From Dehalococcoidia bacterium (lineage in GTDB: Bacteria; Chloroflexota; Dehalococcoidia; Tepidiformales; Tepidiformaceae), in the NCBI GenBank assembly GCA_007126855.1, contig SLAK01000039.1, forward strand, positions 1 to 12,989: a stretch of 12,989 nucleotides of DNA, given 5' to 3'. The translations under genes were made by a program, and so were the position numbers. Below the pieces are notes generated by a model. The model worked only from the letters and a program-made list of their open reading frames with translations, had not been told where the DNA came from and made no database searches. Within the stretch, counting starts at the first letter, position 1. The number at the start of each line of letters is the position of its first letter. This document shows, in pieces, positions 6,676 to 12,989 of the stretch.

Positions 6676-6758
6676 ACGAGCAGGGCGGCGGCTGGTAGGT
6701 GGCCTGAGCAGGGCAATATGGCGCGGGGCGCGATAGACGCCCGGCCTTGAGGGCAGTC

Positions 6759-7349
6759 ATGACCACGGCACTCGGCACCTTCCCCGTTCAACTGAGCGCG
6801 GACGATGCCACCACCCAGAATCGCCTTACCGTCTTCTTCCGCCTCATCCTCATCATCCCCCACGCGATAGTCCTTGGCATACTCGGCATCGTCGCGTCCA
6901 TCATCTACCTCATCTCCTGGTTCGCCATCCTCTTCACGGGCGGATATCCCGCAGGCCTCTACCGCTTCATGGCCGGCTTCCTTCGCTGGACTGCCCGCAT
7001 CAACAGCTACTTCTACCTGCTCACCGACCGCTACCCCCCGTTCTCGCTCTCCGACGACGAGAACTACCCCGTACGCCTGCTGGTGGATGAGCAAACGGAA
7101 AACCGCAACCGGCTCACCACCTTCTGGCCCATCCGCTGGATCCTCGCCATTCCGCATCTCATCATCGTTGGCGCGCTCGGCTATGCCGCCGGGGTCGTCG
7201 TCATCATCGCCTGGTTCGCTGCGCTCATCACCGGGTCCGTTCCGGCGGGCCTCCACAATTTCCTGGCCGGCTATCTTCGCTGGTACTTCCGCACCTACGC
7301 CTACGTCTTTCTCCTGACCGATGACTATCCGCCCTTCGCCCTGAACTGA
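6759..7349 (+). CDS. DUF4389 membrane protein with internal duplication
   Basis: The 196-residue protein consists of two copies of one unit, at about 21-95 and 117-194. Each copy runs NRLT-x-F, a hydrophobic helix with IPH, a second hydrophobic helix, WFA-x-L-x-TG, PAGL, FxAGxLRW, an aromatic stretch and LLTD-x-YPPF. This is the DUF4389 pattern, found mainly in Actinobacteria and Chloroflexota. Each unit has about two membrane segments, so four in all. The ATG at 6759 has GAGGG five bases upstream; the in-frame TTG at 6747 lacks a site. The function is unknown. It lies between purQ and purL and next to another small membrane protein, with which it may share a role in the envelope. Confidence 0.85.
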   Translation: MTTALGTFPVQLSADDATTQNRLTVFFRLILIIPHAIVLGILGIVASIIYLISWFAILFTGGYPAGLYRFMAGFLRWTARINSYFYLLTDRYPPFSLSDDENYPVRLLVDEQTENRNRLTTFWPIRWILAIPHLIIVGALGYAAGVVVIIAWFAALITGSVPAGLHNFLAGYLRWYFRTYAYVFLLTDDYPPFALN

Positions 7350-7429
7350 TGAATCTCCGCGCTGCTGGATCGGCTCCGGTCAACCTGTAATCATTCCCGC
7401 CGACTATTCCAGCGGAGGCCCTTCCCCAA

Positions 7430-8131
7430 ATGGCAGCAGCGTCAGTCAGGATCGAAGACTTCGTCAGCAGCAGGTATCCCCCGGACCAGCTTGTCATCGC
7501 AGGCCCGGGGCGCCGGCTGGCAGGCTACCTCATCGAAGGCGCCATCTGGTTCGTGGGCATCCTGCTGGGCATCATCACCGTCGGTATCCTCCTCATCCCC
7601 TTCTTCATCGGTTACCTGGTCTGGTTCATCTTTGCCGCGATCAATGGCCAGACGCCCGGCAAACAGCTCCTGGGCATGTACATCATGAAGGCCGATGGCA
7701 CTCGTGCCGGCGGTGGCTACGTATGGGTCCGCGAACTGCTGATCAAGGGCCTCGTCACTTCGCTCATCACCATGGCGACATTCGGCATCTTCTGGATCGT
7801 CGCTGCGCTCTGGTGCCTCTGGGACCGCGACCGCCAGTGCCTCTGGGACAAGATGGCCAGCACCTACATCGCCTGGTCGCCACGGGGCTATAAACCGCTC
7901 ACCGCAAACGAGCTCCAGCTTATGGGCATGGCCCGCACCGTCGAGCCTGTTGTGGCGCCTCCCTCCGCAGTAGCCCCTCCTCCTCCCCCTCCCCTGGCTG
8001 CCGCTCCTTCCCCGCCGAACAGCCAGTCCGTCCCCGACCAGCTCCGCCAGCTGGCCCGCCTCCACGACGAAGGCATCATCACCGACGAAGAATACGAAAG
8101 CCGCCGCTCCGAACTGGTGAAGCGCCTGTAG
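7430..8131 (+). CDS. RDD-family membrane protein with proline-rich linker and SHOCT domain
   Basis: The 233-residue protein has an RDD domain at about 26-148: GRRLAGYLIEG, two hydrophobic spans (about 35-68 and 104-130), TPGKQLLGMYIM, and DRQCLWDKMAST. The first signature Asp appears to be Glu36; the last is Asp140. A proline-rich linker (about 174-199) leads to a SHOCT motif at 204-233 (QLRQLARLHDEGIITDEEYE and a basic end), a short helical module often found at the tails of membrane or phage-linked proteins and thought to aid oligomerisation. The ATG at 7430 follows GGAGG (7414-7418) by 11 bp. The function is unknown. It may act with the DUF4389 protein encoded 80 bp upstream. Confidence 0.88.
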   Translation: MAAASVRIEDFVSSRYPPDQLVIAGPGRRLAGYLIEGAIWFVGILLGIITVGILLIPFFIGYLVWFIFAAINGQTPGKQLLGMYIMKADGTRAGGGYVWVRELLIKGLVTSLITMATFGIFWIVAALWCLWDRDRQCLWDKMASTYIAWSPRGYKPLTANELQLMGMARTVEPVVAPPSAVAPPPPPPLAAAPSPPNSQSVPDQLRQLARLHDEGIITDEEYESRRSELVKRL

Positions 8132-8135
8132 CTGC

Positions 8136-8153
8136 GGGGGCTCCTGCGGCCCC
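8136..8153 (+). terminator. Weak hairpin between the RDD gene and purL
   Basis: GGGGC (8137-8141) and GCCCC (8149-8153) form a 5-bp stem with a 7-nt loop just after the stop codon. No T run follows, so termination is doubtful. Confidence 0.25.
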
Positions 8154-8194
8154 ACGAGCGCCAGAACCTTACTGCGCGTACTCCCGCTTCGCCG

Positions 8195-8200
8195 TACCGT
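8195..8200 (+). promoter_or_regulatory. Possible -10 element for a leaderless purL mRNA
   Basis: TACCGT ends six bases before the purL ATG at 8207, the same spacing as TACCAT before the GTG at 1717. There is no Shine-Dalgarno sequence and no clear -35 box. Confidence 0.3.
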
Positions 8201-8206
8201 TGTTGC

Positions 8207-10423
8207 ATGGCCGTTTCCCAGGAAGCTCTCGACGCCGTCGCGCTCAGCCGCGATGAATACGACCTCCTCGTTCAGCGTCTCGGGCGTGAGCCCAACGACG
8301 TCGAACTCGGCATGTTTGGCTCCCTCTGGAGCGAGCACTGCGGCTACAAGAACAGCAAACCCCTCCTCCGCCTCTTCCCATCCGGCGGCGACCGGGTGCT
8401 CACCCAGATCGGCGCCGAAAACGCCGGCGCCATCGACGTCGGCGACGGTCGCTGCGTCGTCATGAAGGTCGAATCCCACAACCATCCGTCCGCGATCGAA
8501 CCCTACCAGGGCGCCGCCACCGGCGTCGGCGGCATCGTGCGTGACATCTTCGCCATGGGCGCATACCCCATCGCCATCCTCGATTCGCTCCGCTTCGGCA
8601 CCCTCGAAGACCCCCAGACGCGCTACCTCTTCGACGGCGTCGTCGGCGGCATCGGCGGCTATGGCAACTGCCTGGGCATCCCCAACGTTGGCGGTGAGGT
8701 CTTCTTCGCCAGTTGCTACAACGGCAACCCGCTCGTCAACGCCATGTGCGTCGGCATCGCCGATACGGACAAACTTGTCAGCGCCCGCGCGTCGGGCGAA
8801 GGCTCCGTGCTCCTGCTCGTCGGCTCCGACACCGGCCGCGACGGCATCCATGGCGCCAGCGGCCTGGCCAGCCGTACCGACCCCGAATCACGCTTCGCCG
8901 AGATGCGCCCCGCCGTCCAGGTCGGCAACCCCTTCATGGAAAAGCTGCTCATGGAGGCCTGCTACGAGCTGGCTTCGCAGCACCGCGACTGGATCGTTGG
9001 GCTGCAGGATCTCGGCGCCGCCGGCCTCACCAGCTCCGTCGTCGAATGCTGCGCCCGCGGCCGCTCAGGCGCTGTCCTCAATATCGAGCGCGTCCCCCGC
9101 CGCGAGTCTGGCATGACCCCGTACGAGGTGATGCTGAGCGAGAGCCAGGAGCGCATGCTCATCATCGCCAAACCGGAACACGTCGAAGATGTCACCGCCC
9201 TCTTCCACCACTGGGAACTGCACTGCGAGGCCATCGGCGAAGTCGTCGGCGGTCCGGACGTCATCGTCCGCGAAAACGGCGTCGAAGTCGCGCGCGTCCC
9301 CTGGGAAATCGCCACCGAGCCACCCGAATACCGCCGCGCTGGCGAGCGCCCCGTCGAGCTCGTTGAACTCAACCGCTTCGACCCCGCGACGCTGCCTGAC
9401 CTTGCCACCGCCGATGCTACCGGCGCGCTGCTGCGTGTGCTCGCCCGTCCCAACATCGCCAGCAAGCGCGGCGTCTACCGCCGCTACGACCAGCAGGTGC
9501 TCGCAAACACGATCGTCCAGCCCGGCGGCGATGCCAGCGTCGTCCGCATCGATGGCACCAACCGCGCCATCGCGCTCAAGACCGACTGCAACCCGCGCCT
9601 CGTCTACCTCGACCCATACGTCGGCGGCGCGATCGCCGTCGCCGAGGCCGCCCGCAATATCGTCTGCACCGGCGCCACCCCCGTCGCGGTCACCGACTGC
9701 CTGAACTTCGGCAATCCCGAGAAGCCGGACGTCTACTACACCATGGAACACGCCATCCGCGGCATCGCCGAAGCCTGCCTCGAGTTTGGTACCCCGGTCG
9801 TCAGCGGCAACGTCAGCCTCTACAACGAGCGCTCCGGAGTGCCGGTCTACCCCACCGCGGTCATCGGCATGCTCGGCCTGCTCGACGACGTGGAGCAGCA
9901 TCTCACCGCCGCCTTCTCCACCCCCGGCGCACCTGTCTTCCTGCTCGGCGCGGATATCCATCAGCCCGCCGTAACCCTGGGCGGCAGCGAATACCTGGAA
10001 GCGGAGCACGGCAAGGTTGCCGGCCTTCCCGCCGTCGACCTTGTCGCCGAGCACAACCTCCAGAAACTCGTCCTCGCGCTCAACGCAGAAGGCCTGCTCC
10101 TCAGCGCCCACGACTGCTCCGAAGGCGGCCTTGCCGTCGCCCTCGCCGAGTCGTCCATCCTCGGCAACAGCGGCTTCGAAGGTGACAGCAGCCTCGACCT
10201 CGGCGACCGCTTGGACGCCGCCCTCCTCGGCGAAGGCCAGGGCCGCATCGTCGTCAGCGCGCGCCCGGCAGCGGTCGACCGCCTCCACCAGCTTGCGGGG
10301 GAGCACGGTGTGCCCGTCTCCGAACTGGGGCAGGTCATCGAGGGGCAAAGCTTCACGTTCGGCCCAATTTCGACGACTGTCCCCATGCTGCGCGAAGCCT
10401 ACGAAGCGCTCATGCGCTTGTAG
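8207..10423 (+). CDS. purL: Phosphoribosylformylglycinamidine synthase, subunit PurL (small type)
   Basis: The 738-residue protein is the small-type FGAM synthase that uses ATP and PurQ-derived ammonia to convert FGAR to FGAM. It has the conserved N-terminal WSEHCGYKNSK (His44), VESHNHPSAIEPYQGA with His91 and His93 and a following Gly-rich nucleotide loop, and the repeated second half with LKTDCNPRL, GNVSLYNE and SAHDCSEGGLAVALAES. The length is that of PurL from PurLQS systems, not the 1,300-residue fused enzyme, so separate PurQ and PurS are expected. purQ is upstream at 5974; purS is not in the window. No ribosome binding site precedes the ATG, and a -10-like hexamer sits at leaderless distance. 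Confidence 0.97.
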   Translation: MAVSQEALDAVALSRDEYDLLVQRLGREPNDVELGMFGSLWSEHCGYKNSKPLLRLFPSGGDRVLTQIGAENAGAIDVGDGRCVVMKVESHNHPSAIEPYQGAATGVGGIVRDIFAMGAYPIAILDSLRFGTLEDPQTRYLFDGVVGGIGGYGNCLGIPNVGGEVFFASCYNGNPLVNAMCVGIADTDKLVSARASGEGSVLLLVGSDTGRDGIHGASGLASRTDPESRFAEMRPAVQVGNPFMEKLLMEACYELASQHRDWIVGLQDLGAAGLTSSVVECCARGRSGAVLNIERVPRRESGMTPYEVMLSESQERMLIIAKPEHVEDVTALFHHWELHCEAIGEVVGGPDVIVRENGVEVARVPWEIATEPPEYRRAGERPVELVELNRFDPATLPDLATADATGALLRVLARPNIASKRGVYRRYDQQVLANTIVQPGGDASVVRIDGTNRAIALKTDCNPRLVYLDPYVGGAIAVAEAARNIVCTGATPVAVTDCLNFGNPEKPDVYYTMEHAIRGIAEACLEFGTPVVSGNVSLYNERSGVPVYPTAVIGMLGLLDDVEQHLTAAFSTPGAPVFLLGADIHQPAVTLGGSEYLEAEHGKVAGLPAVDLVAEHNLQKLVLALNAEGLLLSAHDCSEGGLAVALAESSILGNSGFEGDSSLDLGDRLDAALLGEGQGRIVVSARPAAVDRLHQLAGEHGVPVSELGQVIEGQSFTFGPISTTVPMLREAYEALMRL

Positions 10424-10436
10424 CCGCCTTATCCGC

Positions 10437-10489
10437 AAAGATGCTCGAGCCAAAGATGCCCCGGAGATCCAAACAATTCATCCCCGGAG
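10437..10489. repeat. Short direct repeats between convergent genes
   Basis: AAAGATGC occurs at 10437-10444 and 10452-10459, and CCCCGGAG at 10459-10466 and 10482-10489. They fill the 86-bp gap between purL and the converging methyltransferase gene. No function is evident; short duplications such as these are common in decaying or joined intergenic DNA. Confidence 0.4.
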
Positions 10490-10503
10490 CACCCTCACCA
10501 AGG

Positions 10504-10518
10504 GGCCGCTCAACGGCC
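10504..10518 (-). terminator. Hairpin spanning the methyltransferase stop codon
   Basis: GGCCG (10504-10508) and CGGCC (10514-10518) enclose a 5-nt loop that contains part of the stop codon. No T run follows on either strand, so it is at most a weak terminator for the convergent genes. Confidence 0.25.
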
Positions 10519-11262
10519 ATAGACGGAAACGTGGGCGCCGCTCGTCGCAGTAAAGGGCTCGCGCCTCCAGCCTCCCCAACGCTCCTTCAGGCGAAGCCCC
10601 GCAATCCTGGCCATCAGGTCGAGTTCGCTCGGCCAGGCGTAGCGCGTGACGACCGGATTGAGCCGCACGCCGTCGCGCGATAGCACGACGTGGCTCTCAT
10701 CCAACAACTGCCCGACCGGGTCGTGGCGAGCTACATCGAGCCTGACGTGATCGACTTCGACCGCTTCCGCGTCCACGTACTGATCATTGCGCAGCCGGTA
10801 GAGGAAGCTCGGGACGAACGCTTCAATCACGAACACACCACCGTCAGCGAGATGGGCGGCAACGTTCTCAAAGCAGCGCACCTGCTCGTCCTGCGTCAAC
10901 AGGTTGAACAGCGAATTGGCGACGACGTAGATCAACTGGTACCGGTTCGGCACCGCCACGTCCGCGAAGTCGCCGAGAGTAACCGATAGGCGGTCGCCGC
11001 CGGGCTTCGCGCGCAGCCGATCAACCATAGCCGTTGAGATGTCTATGCCGTCGACGCGGATGCCTCGCTCCGCAAGCGGGAGCGCAATCCAGCCAGTACC
11101 GATCGCAAGCTCGAGCGCGGGACCGCTCGCCGCCAGCTCCTCCAGCAGCGAGAGTACGGCTGCCCGGTCGACCCGGCTCGGAGTCCTCGAAAACCGTTGT
11201 TCGTCGTCGTACCTCGCCGCGGCATCCTTCCCGAAACTCACAGAGGGCTCGTAGTCTTTCAA
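10510..11262 (-). CDS. Class I SAM-dependent methyltransferase
   Basis: From the TTG at 11262 the protein has 250 residues. It has the Rossmann methyltransferase motif I (LELAIGTGWIALPLA, about 50-64), the acidic end of strand 2 (GIDIS, 72-76), and a motif like GDFADV followed by the YQLIYVVANSLFNLL strand 4 region. The C-terminal third is beta-rich, as in methyltransferase family 11/25 enzymes. The substrate is not known. The TTG overlaps the TGA of the upstream kinase gene (TTGA) and has AAGGAG eight bases before it, so the start is well supported; the frame stays open further upstream only inside the kinase gene. It is the second gene of a minus-strand operon, with codon use (AGG, CGG, GTA) unlike the plus-strand genes. 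Confidence 0.85.
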   Translation of the reverse strand: MKDYEPSVSFGKDAAARYDDEQRFSRTPSRVDRAAVLSLLEELAASGPALELAIGTGWIALPLAERGIRVDGIDISTAMVDRLRAKPGGDRLSVTLGDFADVAVPNRYQLIYVVANSLFNLLTQDEQVRCFENVAAHLADGGVFVIEAFVPSFLYRLRNDQYVDAEAVEVDHVRLDVARHDPVGQLLDESHVVLSRDGVRLNPVVTRYAWPSELDLMARIAGLRLKERWGGWRREPFTATSGAHVSVYGR

Positions 11263-12221
11263 GTCCCTTGCTCCTTTGCCTTCCCGCGCCGGGTAGGCGT
11301 CGGCTCCGCCCCAGCCTCGTCGGCGAGCACTTCGTCGACCGTGCGCCGGGCGATGGCGGCGAGCACGGGGTTCGTGTCGCGGTAGTTTGCGAGCGCTCCC
11401 AGCCACCGCAGTGCCCAGCCCTTGCCGCGCTCCCACGTTGCGTCATCGGCCCCGACCGCTTCCCGGAACGCGTCACGGCTTTCGCCCGAGAACAGGGACC
11501 AGGCCGGGGCCAGGTCGCAGGCGGGATCGCCGACGCCAAGACACCCGAAGTCAATGACGGCGCTGAGCCGCCCGTCCACGGCCAGCAGATTGTGAGAATG
11601 TAGGTCACCGTGAACCCAGACGGACGGCCCGGTCCACTCGGGTGCGCCGACGGCCGCTTCCCATGCAGCCGTCACGTCGGTCAGTTCGCGAGGTTCGAGT
11701 ATGCCGTCGAGGGAGGTAATTAAGGCGCGGATACGGCGGTCCAGGTTCGCGAGCGGCACACCGCGGTAGAAGTTGCGAGGCCCTGCTTCGGGCCCTCCGG
11801 TTGGGTCGATCTCCTGAAGCGCGGTTATGAATTGCGCCAGGTCCGCCGCCGCCTGCGGGAGGTCTGCTATCCGGACGATGGTTGCGTTCTCGCCTTCGAG
11901 CCAGCGGTACACAGCCCAGGGCCAGGGATAGCCTTCCGCCGGTGCCCCTTTTGCGAGCGGAATCGGAATGGCAAGAGGCAAGCGTGGCGCGAGCCGAGGG
12001 AGCCACTTGTACTCCTTGTCTACCAGTTCGACCGCCCAGTGAATGCGAGGAAGTCGCACGGACATGTCCGGCCCGAGCCGAAAGATGGCGTTGTCCGTTC
12101 CTGTAGACGGTACCCGCTCGACCTGAAGGTTCGACCAGCGTGGAAACTGGGAGGCCAGCAATCGTCGTACCAGCGGTACATCGATGTCGATTTCGCCTTC
12201 GTTCATTTTGCCGGGGGACAT
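11259..12221 (-). CDS. Aminoglycoside-phosphotransferase-fold (APH) kinase, substrate unknown
   Basis: From the ATG at 12221 the protein has 320 residues; GAGAGGG lies about six bases upstream. A second in-frame ATG at 12206 is the alternative. The sequence has the APH/choline-kinase fold: IDIDVPLVRRLLASQFP, the GTDNAIFRLG nucleotide strand, VRLPR, the catalytic loop VHGDLHSHN (His204, Asp206, Asn211) and the metal-binding DFG (Asp224) followed by GDPACDLAPAW. Close relatives in actinobacteria are annotated aminoglycoside phosphotransferase family proteins, but most such homologues have no shown resistance role and may phosphorylate other small molecules. The gene is coupled to the downstream methyltransferase by a four-base overlap. 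Codons such as GTA, CGA, ACA and GGA are common here and rare in the flanking genes, which suggests transfer. Confidence 0.86.
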   Translation of the reverse strand: MSPGKMNEGEIDIDVPLVRRLLASQFPRWSNLQVERVPSTGTDNAIFRLGPDMSVRLPRIHWAVELVDKEYKWLPRLAPRLPLAIPIPLAKGAPAEGYPWPWAVYRWLEGENATIVRIADLPQAAADLAQFITALQEIDPTGGPEAGPRNFYRGVPLANLDRRIRALITSLDGILEPRELTDVTAAWEAAVGAPEWTGPSVWVHGDLHSHNLLAVDGRLSAVIDFGCLGVGDPACDLAPAWSLFSGESRDAFREAVGADDATWERGKGWALRWLGALANYRDTNPVLAAIARRTVDEVLADEAGAEPTPTRRGKAKEQGT

Positions 12222-12387
12222 CTCAATCCCTCTCGGGACCGCACGCGCGCCGTCGTGCGTTGATGGCGAATGCGACGAAGACAGATTGGTTCGTGATGCC
12301 GCGGTGCAGGAAGCTGGCGGGCGTGCCGCCACCACCGGCCCTGCCAATCGCATCGCTAGGTAGCCGGCTGCTCAGTGCAGCCTTATC

Positions 12388-12403
12388 GGCGTCTGCAGAC
12401 GCC
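12388..12403. promoter_or_regulatory. Perfect 16-bp palindrome, possible operator
   Basis: GGCGTCTGCAGACGCC is a perfect palindrome with no spacer, about 170 bp before the kinase start. A dimeric repressor could bind it. A T run (GGTTTT) follows on the plus strand, but a loopless palindrome is a poor terminator. Confidence 0.45.
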
Positions 12404-12506
12404 AGGTTTTCTGTGTTCAACAAATGCGTACAACCCCATGTGTTCAGAAGAAGCGGAATATCCGGTGTGGTTGAACATGAGAGTTGTCCGCATGGTTGCC
12501 CCTCCT

Positions 12507-12535
12507 GGGCCCGTAGCCCAGTCGGGAGTAGAGCA
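12507..12535 (+). pseudogene. tRNA 5'-half-like fragment
   Basis: The segment begins GGGCCCGTAGCCCAGTCGG and ends GTAGAGCA. It resembles the acceptor strand and D arm of a bacterial tRNA (consensus GTAGCTCAGTCGGTAGAGCA) with one T-to-C change and about three inserted bases. No matching anticodon arm with T33, T arm (TTCRA) or 3' acceptor follows. It may be a remnant left by integration at a tRNA gene, or a chance match. Confidence 0.35.
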
Positions 12536-12590
12536 CAAAACGACCCGGGACGACAACCGGCTTGCGTGAGAAGCCCGCCATTGTGTCGCG

Positions 12591-12989
12591 CTAGTACACG
12601 CCCCCGAGCTTCGAGTGGTCCCAGCTGTAGATGTCCACCGGCTTGATCCGCACCGCCACGCGCTTCGACGCCGCCTTCAGCGCCTGCTCCGGCGTCTCCG
12701 TCGGGATGGGGATGCCGCTGTACTTGTGCCCCACCAGCCCCATGATCTTCGCCGTATAGGGTGTGTCCTCGACGATCTCAGCCTCACCTTCGATCACGAG
12801 CCCCTTCAGCTCCTCGTACTTCTTCCCGGACTCCAGCATCACCGTGATCTTGGGGTCGCGCCGCAGGTTCATGATCTTCTGGCTCTTTCCGAAAGTCGTG
12901 AAGTGCACCAGCCCGTCCTCCACCACGTACCACATGGCCACCAGGTGCGGGTAACCCTTCGGCCCGATCGACGCCACCTGCAGCGTCCA
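12591..12989 (-). CDS. PPOX-class flavin/F420-dependent enzyme (5'-truncated)
   Basis: The frame stays open to the window edge, and the residues before the GTG at 12977 (WTLQ) continue the usual family start, so the N-terminus is outside the window. About 132 residues are present. The split-barrel pattern is clear: VASIGPKGYPHLVAMWYVVEDG, FTTFGKSQKIMNLRRDPKITVMLESG, a GLVIEGEAEIVED strand, and a C-terminal RVAVRIKPVDIYSWDHSKLGG. This matches the PPOX-class, probably F420-dependent, enzymes related to pyridoxamine 5'-phosphate oxidase, common in Actinobacteria and Chloroflexota. The exact cofactor (FMN or F420) and substrate cannot be read from the sequence. Its stop is at 12591-12593. Confidence 0.85.
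   Translation of the reverse strand, partial: WTLQVASIGPKGYPHLVAMWYVVEDGLVHFTTFGKSQKIMNLRRDPKITVMLESGKKYEELKGLVIEGEAEIVEDTPYTAKIMGLVGHKYSGIPIPTETPEQALKAASKRVAVRIKPVDIYSWDHSKLGGVY

Larger units (their letters stand above)
12222..12590. other. Gene-free stretch upstream of the kinase operon
   Basis: These 369 bases lie between the divergently placed kinase start and the end of the PPOX gene. Open frames cross it on both strands, but their products are low-complexity and Cys/Arg/Pro-rich and look random. It holds a 16-bp palindrome (12388-12403), an 8-bp inverted repeat TGTTCAAC/GTTGAACA (12414-12421 and 12470-12477) with a third TGTTCA at 12441, and a tRNA-like fragment (12507-12535). No clear promoter for the kinase operon was found. 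The base composition is less skewed than in the flanking genes. Confidence 0.6.

Noticed and set aside
7442..8851. A 469-aa open frame on the minus strand
   Set aside because: It is antisense to the RDD gene and the start of purL; its product is Asp/Ala/Val/Glu-rich with no recognisable motif.
9065..10453. A 462-aa open frame on the minus strand
   Set aside because: It is antisense to the conserved C-terminal two thirds of purL and has the same composition as other shadow frames.
10437..10489. CRISPR-like or integration repeats
   Set aside because: The repeats are only 8 nt, occur twice each, and have different spacings.
11259..12221. Calling the APH-fold gene an antibiotic resistance gene
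   Set aside because: The kinase motifs are clear, but the fold covers many substrates and nothing here shows aminoglycoside specificity.
12540..12590. A tRNA-Val(CAC) on the minus strand, from an anticodon-like arm GGCTT-CTCACGC-AAGCC
   Set aside because: The arm has a 7-nt loop with T33, but there is no TTCRA loop, no matching D arm and no paired acceptor ends.
12140..12646. A 168-aa plus-strand frame across the gene-free stretch
   Set aside because: It overlaps the kinase start and the PPOX end, and its product is Arg/Pro/Cys/Ser-rich without motifs or a binding site.

Overview
The window is about 13 kb of GC-rich bacterial DNA with strongly C-ending codons. The gene set (small-type purL and purQ, rpsU beside a GatB/YqeY gene, a PgpH-type HD phosphohydrolase, a DUF4389 protein, an RDD-SHOCT protein and a PPOX/F420-type enzyme) best fits a member of the Chloroflexota, perhaps Dehalococcoidia or Tepidiformia-like. 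That placement is inferred from gene content and remembered families, not from a search. There is no CRISPR array, rRNA, complete tRNA or recognisable insertion sequence.

Region 1 (1-1190) is the 3' part of a secreted-type protein made of a LysM array followed by an amicyanin-like copper domain whose axial Met is replaced by Gln. Region 2 (1210-1668) is a compact transcription unit: upstream terminator, near-consensus promoter, two very small paralogous genes and a strong terminator. The first product resembles desulforedoxin with one metal-binding Cys missing; the second keeps the same framework with the metal site lost. The track-independent small gene at 1339-1458 is only 39 codons. Region 3 (1705-3713) carries a DUF1992 gene, rpsU (S21, TTG start, with a leader hairpin and its own terminator), a GatB/YqeY gene and an overlapping HAD hydrolase gene.

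Region 4 (3743-10423) carries a c-di-AMP phosphodiesterase-like 7TM-HD gene, purQ, two small membrane-protein genes (duplicated DUF4389; RDD plus SHOCT) and purL. purQ and purL encode two subunits of FGAM synthase; the third subunit, PurS, is not visible here. Several starts (1717, 3743, 8207) have no Shine-Dalgarno sequence but a -10-like hexamer close upstream, which suggests leaderless or near-leaderless mRNAs.

Region 5 (10424-12590), on the minus strand, holds a two-gene operon: an aminoglycoside-phosphotransferase-fold kinase translationally coupled (TTGA overlap) to a SAM methyltransferase. Its codon use differs from its neighbours, and upstream of it lies a 369-bp gene-free stretch with a perfect 16-bp palindrome and a tRNA 5'-half-like fragment. 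It reads as an acquired cassette placed between purL and a PPOX-family gene (12591 to the window edge, minus strand, 5' end outside the window).
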